Shown here in pieces: positions 1 through 11,135 of a stretch of DNA of 64,000 nucleotides (the first letter of the stretch is position 1; every line of letters starts with the position of its first letter). A program made the translations under genes and the position numbers. The notes below the pieces were generated by a model, which ran no database searches, was not told the DNA's origin, and worked only from the letters and a program-made list of their open reading frames with translations. The DNA is from Chondrilla cf. caribensis. Lineage: Eukaryota > Porifera > Demospongiae > Chondrillida > Chondrillidae. Location: NCBI GenBank assembly GCA_964020155.1, contig OZ026550.1:253501-317500 (forward strand). Reading direction: 5' to 3'.

Positions 1-618
1 CTCCACAGGTAATTTGTAGGCTTTTCTGGTGCCTGTTGTTGTACTGTGTGCACCACTGGTGATGTACAGATACCTGCAACTAATAGAGGCTCTCATGAAG
101 TACATTGGTAGTGGTAGCTTGAAGGAGTTTGAGGTGATCCATTGGAAGGTGTCCATGTTGAAGACGTCGACACTGTCAAGGAGAGTCTTCTTATCACTTG
201 TCATCCCGCCAGCCACTAGCATGAGGTTGTTGCAGTGGATGATACACGGACGAAGTCTTTTTGTTGGCATTGGAGGTACTTTAGGAAACCACTTCTTCTT
301 TTCTTCATCCCAAGTGATTGTTGAGTTGGTGTTTTCTCTAGTGGATGCATCTCGTCCTCCAATCAGAGTTAGCTGACCGTTCACTAATGTTGATTCACTG
401 TTGTAGATTGGTGAAGGTGGCAGTGTGGTCCACTCGGCTGTGATGGTGTCGTATACTTGGACCAACTGAGCACGCTCAACATCAACACAGAGACCTCCGC
501 TAACATATATCTTTCCTCCAATCACTACGGCTGTAGCATGAAGTGTTGATATGGGAAGAGGAGGCAGTTGGATGGACTGTAACTTGTTACCTTTTAAGAG
601 TACATCACTTCGGAACAC
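1..618 (-). CDS. Kelch propeller exon of gene A (cut by the window edge)
   Basis: Terminal exon of kinase-kelch gene A. The splice acceptor reads ctactgtag before GTGTTCCG at 618, and the frame stays open to base 1, so the last blades and the stop lie outside the window. Visible kelch hallmarks are GG doublets after short beta strands (GGKIYVSGG, LTLIGG, LMLVAGG) and a W six to seven residues before the next blade (AEWTTLPP). The exon starts in phase 0 and joins the phase-0 end of the kinase exon at 1853. Kelch propellers usually bind a protein partner. Variable residues before each blade (LHATAVV, KRLRPC, PMYFMRAS) differ from the other copies. Identity is firm; the partner is unknown. Confidence 0.85.
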   Translation of the reverse strand, partial: MFRSDVLLKGNKLQSIQLPPLPISTLHATAVVIGGKIYVSGGLCVDVERAQLVQVYDTITAEWTTLPPSPIYNSESTLVNGQLTLIGGRDASTRENTNSTITWDEEKKKWFPKVPPMPTKRLRPCIIHCNNLMLVAGGMTSDKKTLLDSVDVFNMDTFQWITSNSFKLPLPMYFMRASISCRYLYITSGAHSTTTGTRKAYKLPVE

Positions 619-696
619 CTACAGTAGAAGACAAGTGAGAGGATTGGTTATTGCAATGAGACTGACAGAACCAAAGAAGGTACTCACATGTGTGTG

Positions 697-763
<67 letters not shown>

Positions 764-1852
764 GTGTGTATGCACTGTACATGTTTGTCTGTCATGTAAC
801 AGGTATATTTGAGGGGATAGATTTTCACCACCATATATTCATGTACAAGAGTTGATACCATTGACCCATGTACATCAACCTACCACACATATCATGTATC
901 ATGTCTGCTGTATACCCTCAGCATGTACTACATTGACACAGGTACACACTTAACATTGGACACAAAGTTTTAGTGTGTTATGTTACATATGCAACATGCA
1001 AACAATGAGCTATAAATGAGCTGTAAACTGTACTACCATCACAGAGATGAGAGGTGGAGTTATTAAGAGAGAGATTTGGACCTCTCAGAAACACATTCTT
1101 GTAAGCCCTCACACCTCAATATTGGTACAAGAATGACACAGTGACTATTATTATAGCTAGGGTTCAATAGACTCAATTGAGGATAAAGCATTACAACAAG
1201 TGTACATATGTACATTAGTGTGGTGTTGAGTAGTCAGACGTGCAGGGACATCGGATGCCATTTTGTTGTCAATTCCAAGCTGTTTTGAGGATATGACCTT
1301 TTTGATATATTACATCACCATAAAATGGCTGACAACAGTTCACTGATGTTTAGTTTGAAGTCTGAAGAAGTGGTTTCAACAAGACAACTCCATATCACTG
1401 GTTTTCATCACAATGGTCTTGTTTCAACCAATGCATGGTGCAGCCATACAAGCTGCACCTATTCCCACAGCACTGATATGTACAGTATGTACATTAGCAT
1501 ATGGTATGGAGTAGTCACTTTCAACTGGGAATAAGGACTGTTTGCTATCATTTCATATTTACAGACGTCTCATCTCAGTTTGCCTTGTCCACTTGTGGAC
1601 TGACAGTGTTGAAGGATTGTGGAACTGACACAAGTATTGTGACACACTTGATGTATTGGAATGCAATATTAGAACACTCGCTCAACTCATGTGCATGGTC
1701 TACACAGGATCGAAGGAGATGTACTAAAATAGACCAGCTATAGGATATACACTAGTAGTATCTACCTGTGTGGTGCATTAACACAACAGATATTCAACTC
1801 AATCCACCTGTGAAGTGGAGACTACAAAGACACATTTGATTATCTCACTCAC
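619..1852 (-). repeat. Intron of gene A; conserved block repeated in every unit
   Basis: Intron between kinase and kelch exons. It contains a pure GT run at about 700-762 and a block of about 900 bases that is nearly identical in the introns of B, C, D1, D2, E and F, with a remnant at 20740-21040. On the plus strand the block holds two short ORFs (1325-1534 and 1501-1743) that recur in most copies. I see no convincing exon on the minus strand. Confidence 0.7.
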
Positions 1853-2731
1853 CTTTTGTTCATTCTTCTTCACTTTTGTGTACAATTTCTGATTGACAAT
1901 TTTAAGTAGCTCCAAATGTACTTCTTCAATGGTCGGCCTCTCCTTTGGGTCGTCCTTCAGACAAGCTTTGATCAGTGCTTTAAGAGGATGGTCTTCTGGT
2001 ACTTTAGAGAGATCATTTGCTCTTCGATCTACTTCTGGTACCCTGCCAATCCCTTCCAGCCAACAAGAAGGAGGTTCTTGGGTTGCTACCTCCAGCATCA
2101 CCACGCCCAGGGAGAACACGTCACCTTTGCGATCAAATCGAGGGTGATCATCGCGCAGACACTCCGGAGGCATGAACGGTAGAGTACCAGGTTGTTGGGT
2201 GCTTAGGTGGCTTTTGTCTGAGGGACGGAATTTAGCTTGACCAAAGTCTCCAATTTTAGCAATTCTTCCACCTTTGTCAAGGAGAATATTGCTTGGTTTC
2301 AAATCACGGTGGAGAATCTGAGGATCCTGATGGTGTAAGTATCTTAGCCCGGAAGCGACTTGTTGGCATATATCGACCTGCTTCTCCTTTGAGAGATTTC
2401 CTCTGTTGTCTTTGAGGAACGTCTCCAACGTCTGGTCCATCAACTCCATCACCAGCAATATACCGCCTTCTTGTATCTCGTCATCAAACACTCCATGGAA
2501 GGTCACGATGTGTGGATGTTTGGCTGTCGCCAGCATCTTACATTCTCGTGCAAAATCGCCAAAAATCTTTCGTACTTTCTCCTCGTCATGTTGTGCCTTT
2601 CCAATAGTGGACTTGTGGATTCTCTTGACCGCTACGGGTTGCGAGTTCAACGTTCCTCTGTAGACCATCCCGTACGCTCCCTGGGCGATAGGTTTCTTCT
2701 CTATCTTGAACTTCGAAGATCGAGCGCCCAT
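1853..2731 (-). CDS. N-myristoylated TKL-type Ser/Thr kinase, exon 1 of gene A (type I)
   Basis: First coding exon, 293 residues, ending in phase 0 at the donor AAAAG/GTGAGTG. The start MGARSS fits the N-myristoylation pattern (Gly2, Ser6), which would place the protein at membranes. Kinase motifs are complete: glycine loop AQGAYG (residues 16-21), VAVK Lys36, helix-C Glu63, HRDLKPSN (141-148), DFG (162-164), MPPE in place of APE, and GDVFSLGVV. HRDLKPSN indicates serine/threonine specificity and the TKL/IRAK-RIPK-like group; exact subfamily is not resolvable by eye. It splices in frame to the kelch exon at 618. The activation segment (SHLSTQQPGTLPF) matches E and G rather than B, C, D and F. 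Confidence 0.85.
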
Positions 2732-2942
2732 TTTAACCGTACAGATATAACCTTGCTGTCTCAGGAATAGTTAGTCGAAACGTTTTCACGAAGTCTATCT
2801 CTCACTGTACAAGAACTCGCGACTCAGCAGTAAATTCATGGGCGTGATCCATCTATCACGTGTTATGGACATCATATTACGTCATAGTACCACATGACTT
2901 ATTACGTCATTGTGCTCCTCCACTCACTGGGTGTGCTGCAGG

Positions 2943-3330
2943 TCAGATCAACACATGTACCTGATATGTGACTGTGTAGTTCTGGGTTCCATGGTCATGT
3001 ACTGACTGCTGGACAACTTCCCCACAGACAACAGAACCCAGTTGGTGACCAGTGATGGAGGTGTGTACCAAGACCAACGCAGCATCAATATAGTTCATAC
3101 ATGGAGGTAGGTCCTCTAACCAGAGGTGGAGGGTATGAACCAACAACCTTTGGATGACATGCTGTGTGTTGGATTATGAACATTGTCAGTTGATAGTATG
3201 TAGTGTGTCTCAGATTGTGGGCAGACTACATATAAAAGACGTCGGATTATCGAGGTTATAATGAGAGCTCCTTTGAAGTGAGTACATAATAATATCAATA
3301 AAAGTGACAATACACCGGCTGTACACACAC
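2943..3330 (-). other. Duplicated block upstream of type I kinases, with a possible decayed exon
   Basis: This block recurs at 22179-22500 and 54536-54870, always just upstream of a MGARSS kinase. In the 22 kb and 54 kb copies one minus-strand frame stays open (SETHC..LSTDNLHNPTHS..WLEDLPP..YIDA..SITGHQLGSVVCGEVVQQ) and ends at TATCAG/GTACATG, a possible donor. Here a one-base deletion near 3127 splits the frame. I do not recognise the protein. It may be a fragment of an unrelated gene carried along in the duplication. Confidence 0.4.
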
Positions 3331-3335
3331 TAGTG

Positions 3336-3579
3336 AGTAGTCAACAGCACACACTGAAACCCAGAGGGTGGGGACACCACTCCACCCACACAACATCATT
3401 GCTGGCAGGAGATCTTGTTGTTCCGTTGTCATTGTTGGACAGTGGGCGTGTCCCACAGGGACCACCTCCCTCTCACTCTCGTCACCTTCACCCCGTGAGA
3501 ACTGTGCTCCATCACCACAAGGGGTGGTGCTTATGTAGAGGTGAAGTTGAATCTGGAACTGGAATGGGATAAAATACAC
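3336..3579 (-). pseudogene. ADAR deaminase fragment
   Basis: A minus-strand reading frame contains HLYIST-PCGDGAQFSRGEGDESE, matching residues about 307-331 of the intact ADAR-like gene at 62229-63965. It then jumps to a sequence matching the later GGLVSLPPG region in another frame. The part with the second zinc-binding cysteine (SCSD) and the upstream HAE motif are absent, so this is a remnant. Similar remnants lie at 22569-22814 and 54945-55150. Confidence 0.7.
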
Positions 3580-3834
3580 CTTTGCAATACACTGCTTGTT
3601 TAGAATAGTACGTGGTTCCAGCTATTTTAAACTACACCCACACAATACAATAAATGTACAGAACATGCACTATTAGTTCCAGTACATAAGGTGTGCTGTA
3701 CACGTCCATGTGTGTGCAGTGAGTGGATAGTCTACTTCAGTAGTACTTACTGTCTACCTCCTAGTGTTGTCTATGGGATGGAGACATACTTCAATGTACA
3801 GATATAATGTAGGTACTTGTACACCAAGTACATG

Positions 3835-4122
3835 TGTGTCCTTCTAGTACTTCACCTGTACTGTACATGTGTGTGGTATGGATATAATGTACGTACTTAT
3901 AACTTATGATATAACATAAGTACTTGTACACCAATACACATGGGTGTGGTTCTAGTACGTCACCTGTACTGTACCTGTGTGTGGTTCTAGTACGTCATCC
4001 TGTACTGTATGTGTGTGTGGTTCTAGTATGTCACCTGTACTGTACACGTGTGTGGTTCTAGTACGTCACCTGTACTGTACATGTGTGTGGTTCTAGTACA
4101 TCACCTGTACTGTACATGTTGA
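3835..4122. repeat. 35-bp minisatellite
   Basis: Tandem copies of a 35-base unit containing tgtgtggttctagtac and tcacctgtact. Larger arrays of the same unit lie at 39790-40412 and 49665-49895, with a short remnant near 55395-55460. All sit at the same place in the repeated intergenic segment. Confidence 0.85.
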
Positions 4123-5535
4123 CAATAAGTGTACATGCATCATGTGACAGTTGATGATGTGAGGGGAGTATATACAGACAACACAGACATGTAATATTCT
4201 GTATGTACACACTATGTACTCATACACAGGGGTACTAGTGGGGGAACAATAATGGGATGAATATCGCTATTGGACGGTATCAACATCACAGTATCGATGT
4301 GATATCACTATCAGTATCAAGCTTGACCTTTCCTTGACTGGTGGGAGGTCTGGTGAGGGACTCTATCAACATTGGACACATCTGGTAGAGTTCCAGAGTT
4401 GAGTTGGATATGACTGGAATGGACATAACCACACATCACTACTTGGAACTGTGTTGATGACCACTAACAAGTCACTGAGCAGTAGAAGGCTAATATCAGA
4501 TCGCTAGGCAGTAGTGACCATTAGCTGTCAGTATCGCTGACGATATTATAGAGTATCGATGTGTTATTGCTATCGGTATTAGAACGACCTTTCTTTGATG
4601 GCTGGTGAGTCTGGTGACTAACACGGACTATTAGCCCTGTCCACATCTGGTGGAGTAATGGGGTTGTTATATCCAGACCCAAGTGTGTTACTATGCAGAA
4701 CTGTGTTGGATGTACTGTATAGGAGTGTGGCTGGGAAATGACCCCTTATTGTGGTCCACATGGTTGAGGGGAGGTAGTCTAGTGATCAGAAGGAAAAATG
4801 GAAGTCGGACCGACTGGACAAAAACACATGTGAAATACAAGAACTGGGAATGGGACTTGGTTGCCCTAACACTGCTCACTCTAAAACGTCCTATTGCTTA
4901 CAGGATGTTACAACACCAATGTCCCCTCTCACAACACATGGATCATGGGACCAAACTGACAATACCACACGTGTAACAACAACGTGTATTGAGAGATCTC
5001 CTCGTACACTCACTTTGAGGACAATACAACTTTTCAAAGCATTTTAGATTATTGCGACGGACATCGTCAATGGTGACACGTCCTCTCTTCCTTGAGGTTC
5101 GAAACGTTCAAGAGCAGTGACGGGATCCCGTACCTCGAGTATCGTCGTGGAGTGACACACTCTCGACCAGTTGAGGGAACATGCACCCCGGTATGTCCAC
5201 AAGATCCTCCGAGCTCTTCCTCGTACGCGTGTGTTCCTGCATGGACTCTCGATCTTCGAATAGTTGGCGTTTTACCTCAAAATTACAACTCACAAAAGTA
5301 CTACGTGGATCAGTTGGAGACACCTTCGTCCAATGATCGTGATCGACGGTGTACAATACACGTCCTAATTCGAAGGTAGACACACAACGTACAGTGTATA
5401 TTGCTCGTGGGACGAAAGATCAAGTCCAAGCTCAGTATGTATGGGGTGCACGTGATCAATAGAAGCCATTTTTTAGGTCAAAGAAAACTATGAATATCAT
5501 TATTAACACACTCCTGTACAAGTTCAAAAGAACAA
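4123..5535. repeat. Duplicated intergenic block downstream of kelch B
   Basis: A block of about 1.3 kb repeated after each complete kelch gene (24820-25885, 40413-41820, 49896-51320, 57780-58795). The distal part carries a plus-strand ORF of 94-95 codons (5092-5379 here) that is open in all five copies and ends 156-160 bases before the kelch stop codon. This copy has a three-base insertion (KYYVDQ) that keeps the frame. A plus-strand acceptor-like site (tattgcttacag) lies near 4903. No known family is recognised. It could be the kelch gene 3' UTR, a convergent small gene, or passive duplicated DNA. Confidence 0.5.
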
Positions 5536-5539
5536 GTGT

Positions 5540-6484
5540 TTACACATAAAACAGTTCAAAGTTTGGAATACGTGATGACCGAGGGTGTATAGGATCAGTA
5601 CAACCACCAATGACTACAAAAGATGATGAACTAACTGCAATAGCACAAGATCGTAAATGAGGCCTAACACACTGTCCAACATTAGACCACTTGTCAGTGG
5701 TTGGATCATAAAAAGAGACATCAGATGTTGGCTTATCTGATTCGTCTTCCCCACCCACCACTATTGGGTGGTCACTGTCTGCTACTAAACCTGATGACCA
5801 GTTTGGAGTGTTCTGTACTCGAATCCACTTTACTTCTTGTTCCTTGGTAACGGCATTGACTACCTCATCCACAGGTAGCTTGTAGGCTTCTCTGGTGGCT
5901 GTTGTTGTACTGTTCATACCACTGGTGATGTACAGATACCTGCGGCCGATAGAGGCTCTCATGTAATACATTGGAAGTGGTAGCTTGAAGGAGCTGGAGG
6001 TGGTCCATTGGAAGGTGTCCATGTTGAAGACGTCAACACTGTCAAGGAGAGTCTTGTTATCACTTGCTTTCCCGCCAGCCACTAGCATGAGGTTGTTGCA
6101 GTGGATGATACACGGATGATGCCTTTTGGTTGGCATTGGAGGTACATTGGGTAACCACTGCTTCTTTTCTTCATCCCAAGTGGTTGTCGAGTTGGTGATT
6201 TTTCCAGTGGATGCATCTAGTCCTCCAATCAGAGTTAGCTGACCGTTCACTAATGTTGGTTCACTGTTGTAGATTAGTGAAGGTGGCAGTGTGGTCCACT
6301 CGGCTGTGATGGTGTCATATACTTGGACCAACTGAGCACGCTCAACATCACCACAGGCACCTCCACTAACATATATCTTTCCTCCAATCACTACAGCTGT
6401 AGCATGACATGTTGGTATGGGAAGAGGAGGCAGTTGGATGGACCGTAACTTGTTACCTTTTAAGAGTACATCACTTCGGAACAC
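5540..6484 (-). CDS. Kelch propeller exon of gene B
   Basis: Complete terminal exon of 314 codons plus stop, beginning at acceptor ctactgtag/GTGTTCC in phase 0. Six kelch blades are visible through GG doublets (GGKIYVSGG, LTLIGG, LMLVAGG, YLYITSG, PIVVGG, FVVIGG), and it ends in PNFELFYV as in most copies. Blade-entry residues specific to this copy are TCHATA, KRHHPC, PMYYMRAS, PNWSSG and HLRSCA. It is joined to the kinase exon 7477-8343. A six-bladed propeller normally presents one binding face to a ligand protein. Confidence 0.9.
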   Translation of the reverse strand: MFRSDVLLKGNKLRSIQLPPLPIPTCHATAVVIGGKIYVSGGACGDVERAQLVQVYDTITAEWTTLPPSLIYNSEPTLVNGQLTLIGGLDASTGKITNSTTTWDEEKKQWLPNVPPMPTKRHHPCIIHCNNLMLVAGGKASDNKTLLDSVDVFNMDTFQWTTSSSFKLPLPMYYMRASIGRRYLYITSGMNSTTTATREAYKLPVDEVVNAVTKEQEVKWIRVQNTPNWSSGLVADSDHPIVVGGEDESDKPTSDVSFYDPTTDKWSNVGQCVRPHLRSCAIAVSSSSFVVIGGCTDPIHPRSSRIPNFELFYV

Positions 6485-7476
6485 CTACAGTAGAAGACAA
6501 GTGAGAGGATTGGTTATTGCAATGAGACTGACAGAACAAAAGAAGGTACTCACATGTGTGTGTGTGTATGCACTGTACATGTTTGCCTGTCATGTAACAG
6601 GTATATTTTGAGGGGACAGATTTTCACCACCATATATTCATGTACAAGAGTTGATACCATTGACCCATGTACATCAACCTACCACACATATCATGTATCA
6701 TGTCTACTGTATACCCTCAGCATGTACTACATTGACACAGGTACACACTTAACATTGGATACAAAGTTTTAGTGTGTTATGTTACATATGCAACATGCAA
6801 ACAATGAGCTATAAATGAATTGTAAACTGTACTACCATCACAGAGATGAGAGGTGGAGTTATTAAGAGAGAGATTTGGACCTCTCAGAAACACATTCTTG
6901 TAAGCCCTCACACCTCAATATTGGCACAAGAATGACACAGTGACTATTATTATAGCTAGGGTTCAATAGACTCAATTGAGGATAAAACATTACAACAAGT
7001 GTACATATGTACATTAGTGTGGTGTTGAGTAGTCAGACGTGCAGGGACGTCGGATGCCATTTTGTTGTCAATTCCAAGTTTTTTGAGGATATGACCTTTT
7101 TGATATATTACATCACCATAAAATGGCTGACAACAGTTCCCTGATGTTTAGTTTGAAGTCTGAAGAAGTGGTTTCAACAAGACAACTCCATATATATCAC
7201 TGATTTTCATCACTAGCAATGGTCTTATTTCAACCAATGCATGGTGTAGCCATACTGTACCCATTTCCACAGCACTGATATGTACAGTATTAGAACACTC
7301 ACTCAACTCATGTGCATGGTCTACACAGGATCAAAGGAGATGTACTAAAATAGAGCAGCTATAGGATATACACTAGTAGTATATATCTATGTATCTACCT
7401 GTGTGTACAACAGATATTCAACTCAATCCACCTGTGAAGTGGAGATTACAAAGACACATTCGATTATCTCACTCAC
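6485..7476 (-). repeat. Intron of gene B; shortened copy of the shared intron block
   Basis: Same conserved block as the other kinase-kelch introns, but about 240 bases around 7285 are missing relative to A, C, D1, E and F. This removes most of the second plus-strand ORF, and the first ORF is also interrupted. The loss argues that those ORFs are not required for the gene. Confidence 0.65.
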
Positions 7477-8343
7477 CTTTGGTTCATTCTTCATCACTTC
7501 TGTGTACAACTTCTGATTGACAATTTTGAGTAACTCCAAATGTACTTCTTCAATGGTCGGCCTCTCCTTTGGGTCGTCTTTCAGACAAACGCGGATTAGT
7601 GCTTTAAGAGGATGGTCGTCTGGTACTTTAGAGAGATCCTTTGCTCGTCGATCTACTTCTGATACAATACCGATTCCAAACATGGAACAAGAAGGAGGTT
7701 CTTGGGTTGCTACCTCCAACATCACCACACCCAGGGAGAACACGTCACCTATGTCAGTAAATCGAGTCTCCTTGTCGCGTAGGGCCTCCGGTGGCATGTA
7801 CAGTACAGTGCCAGGTTGGGTGGTGGTCAAATACTGGATGTCTGAGGGACGGAATTTAGCCTGGCCGAAGTCACCAATTTTAGCAATTCTTCCATCTTTG
7901 TCCAGGAGAATATTGCTTGGCTTCAAATCACGGTGGAGAATCTGAGGATTGTGATGGTGTAAGTATCTTAGACCGGAAGCGATTTGTTGGCATATATCGA
8001 CCTGCTTCTCCTTTGAGAGATTTCCTCTGTTGTCTTTGATGAACGTCTCCAACGTCTGGTCCATCAACTCCATCACCAGCAATACACTGCCTTCTTGTGT
8101 CTCGTCATTGAATACACCGATAAACTCCACGATATGAGGGTCTTCGGCTGCTCTCAGAATGTCGCATTCTCTTCTCAAGTCCTTCACTACCTTCTCCAAA
8201 TCTGCACTTTCTCTGTTGACAAGAATATCACTAATCTTCTTCACAGCGACTGGTCTAGAATGGTACGTTCCCCTGTAGACACTCTGGTAGTCTCCTTTAC
8301 TGATGCATTCACCAATCTCCAGTCCTTCTGCTCCAGGTAAGTA
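7477..8343 (-). CDS. TKL-type kinase exon of gene B (type III, 5' exons missing)
   Basis: Kinase exon of 289 codons, phase 0 at both ends, starting after the acceptor ttattgcag with YLPGAEGLEIGE and ending at CCAAAG/GTGAGTG. It has VAVKK, HRDLKPSN, DFG and MPPE motifs. The glycine loop is ISKGDYQSVYRG, lacking the last glycine. In D1 and D2 this exon is preceded by coiled-coil and CARD exons. Here only the 27-bp minisatellite and then the broken end of kelch C lie upstream, so no start exon is visible. The gene is probably 5'-truncated, unless transcripts run in from gene C. Confidence 0.8.
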
Positions 8344-8537
8344 CTGCAATAAATAAACAGTACAAAATGAATACACCAGTATTATATGCACTATTGATAT
8401 TACTGACACCAGTGCTATACTGTATAAATGTTATGTACACCATACATACCGTATGTGTAGCAAGTGCAGTATGTACATATTAATATACACATAATATACA
8501 CTATACATACGGTTAACTATGCTCACTACACATATAG

Positions 8538-8985
8538 TATGTACAGGTAGTACCTCCGTCCACACATGTACAGGTAGTACCTCCGTCCACACATGTACAG
8601 GTAGTACCTCCATCCACACATGTACAGGTAGTACCACTGTCCACACATGTACAGGTAGTACCTCCGTCAACACATGTACAGGTAGTACCTCCGTCCACAC
8701 ATGTACAGGTAGTACCTCCGTCCACACATGTACAGGTAGTACCTCCGTCCACACATGTACAGGTAGTACCATCGTCCACACATGTACAGGTAGTACCTCT
8801 GTCCACACATGTACAGGTAGTACCTCCGTCCACACATGTACAGGTAGTACCACCGTCCACACATGTACAGGTAGTACCTCCGTCCACACATGTACAGGTA
8901 GTACCTCCGTCCACACATGTACAGGTAATACCATCGTCCACACATGTACAGGTAGTACCTCCGTCCACACATGTACAGGATTACC
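8538..8985. repeat. 27-bp minisatellite upstream of kinase B
   Basis: About 16 tandem copies of a 27-base unit with the core acatgtacaggtagtacc followed by a variable tccgtccac-like part. The unit length is a multiple of three and free of stops in several frames, which creates long but meaningless ORFs on both strands (GTTCTCVDG, STSVHTCTG and VLPVHVWTE repeats). The same unit occupies the matching intron of D1 and D2. Confidence 0.9.
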
Positions 8986-9025
8986 AGTACAGTGAATATT
9001 CATTAATCTGCCCCCAGTTAATCTG

Positions 9026-9961
9026 CTAAACCGTTTTATCCACTGTAAGTGATGACCGAGGGTCCATAAAGTCAGTACGTCCACCAATGACTATAAAAGA
9101 TGATGAACTAACTGCAATAGCACAAGAGTGTAAATGAGGCCTAACACACTGTCCAACATTAGACCACTTGTCAGTGGTTGGATCGTAAATGGAGACATCA
9201 GATGTTGGCTTGTTTGATTTATCTTTCCCGCCCACCACTATTGGGTGGTCACTGTCCGCTACTAAACCTGATACACAGTTTGGGGTGTTCTGTACTTGAA
9301 TCCACTTTACTTCTTGTTCCTTGGTAACGGCATTGACTACCTCCTCCACAGGTAGCTTGTAGGCTGCATTGATGGCTGTTGTTGTACTGTTCATACCACT
9401 GGTGATGTACAGATACCTGCAACTAATAGAGGCTCTCACGTCCCACATTGGTAGTGGTAGCTTGAAGGAGCTGGAGGTGGTCCATTGGAAGGTGTCCATG
9501 TTGAAGACGTCGACACTGTCAAGGAGAGTCTTATTATCACTTGCTCTCCCACCAGCCACGAGCATGAGGTTGTTGCAGTGGATGATACACGGACAAAGTC
9601 GTTTTGTTGGCATTGGAGGTACTTTAGGAAACCACTGCTTCTTTTCTTCATCCCAAGTGATTGTTGAGTTGGTGATTTGTCTAGTGGATGCATCTCCTCC
9701 TCCAATCAGAGTTAGCTGACCGTTCACTAATGTTGATTCACTGTGGTAGATTGGTGGAGGTGGTAGTGTGGTCCACTCGGCTGTGATGGTGTCGTATACT
9801 TGGACCAACTGAGCACGCTTCATATCATCACAGGCACCTCCACTAACATATATCTTTCCTCCAATCACTACGGCTGTAGCACAAAATGTTGGTATGGGAA
9901 GAGGAGGCAGTTGGATGGACTGTAACTTGTTACCTTTTAAGAGTACATCACTTCGGAACAC
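9026..9961 (-). CDS. Kelch propeller exon of gene C, altered C terminus
   Basis: Terminal exon with six blades as in B, phase 0 acceptor at 9961. Sequence identity to the other copies stops at about 9046. The usual ending IPNFELFYV is replaced by TVDKTV and a stop. The following ~57 bases are unique and lead into the 27-bp minisatellite, so this is a recombination junction. The six GG doublets remain, so the propeller may still close, although the last strand could be affected. Variable residues: TFCATA, KRLCPC, PMWDVRAS, PNCVSG, HLHSCA. Confidence 0.85.
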   Translation of the reverse strand: MFRSDVLLKGNKLQSIQLPPLPIPTFCATAVVIGGKIYVSGGACDDMKRAQLVQVYDTITAEWTTLPPPPIYHSESTLVNGQLTLIGGGDASTRQITNSTITWDEEKKQWFPKVPPMPTKRLCPCIIHCNNLMLVAGGRASDNKTLLDSVDVFNMDTFQWTTSSSFKLPLPMWDVRASISCRYLYITSGMNSTTTAINAAYKLPVEEVVNAVTKEQEVKWIQVQNTPNCVSGLVADSDHPIVVGGKDKSNKPTSDVSIYDPTTDKWSNVGQCVRPHLHSCAIAVSSSSFIVIGGRTDFMDPRSSLTVDKTV

Positions 9962-11135
9962 CTACAGTAGAAGACAAGTGAGAGGATTGGTTATTGCAAT
10001 GAGACTGACAGAACCAATGAAGGTACTCACATGTGTGTGTTTTGTGTGTATGCACTGTACATGTTTGCCTGTCATGTAAAAGGTATATATTTTGAGGGGA
10101 CAGATTTTCACAACCATATATTCATGTACAAGAGTTGATACCATTGACCCATGTACATCAACCTACCACACATATCATGTATCATGTCTGCTGTATACCC
10201 TCAGCATGTACTACATTGACACAGGCACACACTTAACATTGGACACAAAGTTTTAGTGTGTTATGTTACATATGCAACATGCAAACAATGAGCTATAAAT
10301 GAACTGTAAACAGTACTACCATCACAGAGATGAGAGGTGGAGTTATTAAGAGAGAGATTTGGACCTCTCAGAAACACATTCTTGTAAGCCCTCACACCTC
10401 AATATTGGCACAAGAATGACACAGTGACTATTATTATAGCTGGGGTTCAATAGACTCAATTGAGGATAAAACACTACAATAAGTGTACATATGTACATTA
10501 GTGTGGTGTTGAGTAGTCAGACGTGTAGGGATGTCGGATGCCAATTTCATGTCAATTCCAAGCTGTTTTGAGGATAAGACCTTTTCAATATATTACATCA
10601 CCATAAAATGGCTGACAACAGTTCGCTGATGTTTAATTTGAAGTCTGAAGAAGTGGTTTCAACAAGACAACTCCATATCACTGGTTTTCATCACAATGGT
10701 CTTGTTTCAACCAATGCATGGTGCACCCATACAAGCTGCACCTATTCCCACAGCACTAATATGTACAATATTTACATTAGCATATGGTATGGAGTAGTCA
10801 CTTTGAACTGGGAATAAGGACTGTTTGCTATCATTTCATATTTACAGACATCTCATCTCAGGTTGCCTTGTCCACTTGTGGACTGACAGTGTTGAAGGAT
10901 TGTGGAACTGACACAAGTATTGTGACACACTTGATGTGTTGGAATGCAATATTAGAACACTCACTCAACTCATGTGCATGGTCTACACAGGATCGAAGGA
11001 GATGTACTAAAATAGACCAGCTATAGGATATACACTAGTAGTATCTACCTATGTGGTGTGTTAACACAACAGATATTCAACTCAATCCACATGTGAAGTG
11101 GAGACTATAAAGAAACATTCGATTATCTCACTCAC
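9962..11135 (-). repeat. Intron of gene C; shared intron block
   Basis: Contains the conserved block with plus-strand ORFs at 10608-10817 and 10784-11026. The expanded GT run seen in gene A is here only about ten bases. No minus-strand exon is supported. Confidence 0.65.

Noticed and set aside
660..800. Small extra exon between kinase and kelch ending at CACAT/GTGAGTACC
   Set aside because: The donor is present in most copies but lost in D2, the supposed exon contains a microsatellite of varying length, and direct kinase-to-kelch splicing is already in phase 0.
4683..4976. Plus-strand 97-108 codon ORF in the intergenic block
   Set aside because: Broken by single-base indels in two of five copies (near 25150 and 50529), so not under coding constraint as far as can be seen.
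8538..8985. CRISPR-like regular repeats
   Set aside because: The 27-base units are directly adjacent without unique spacers, and the context is a eukaryotic intron.
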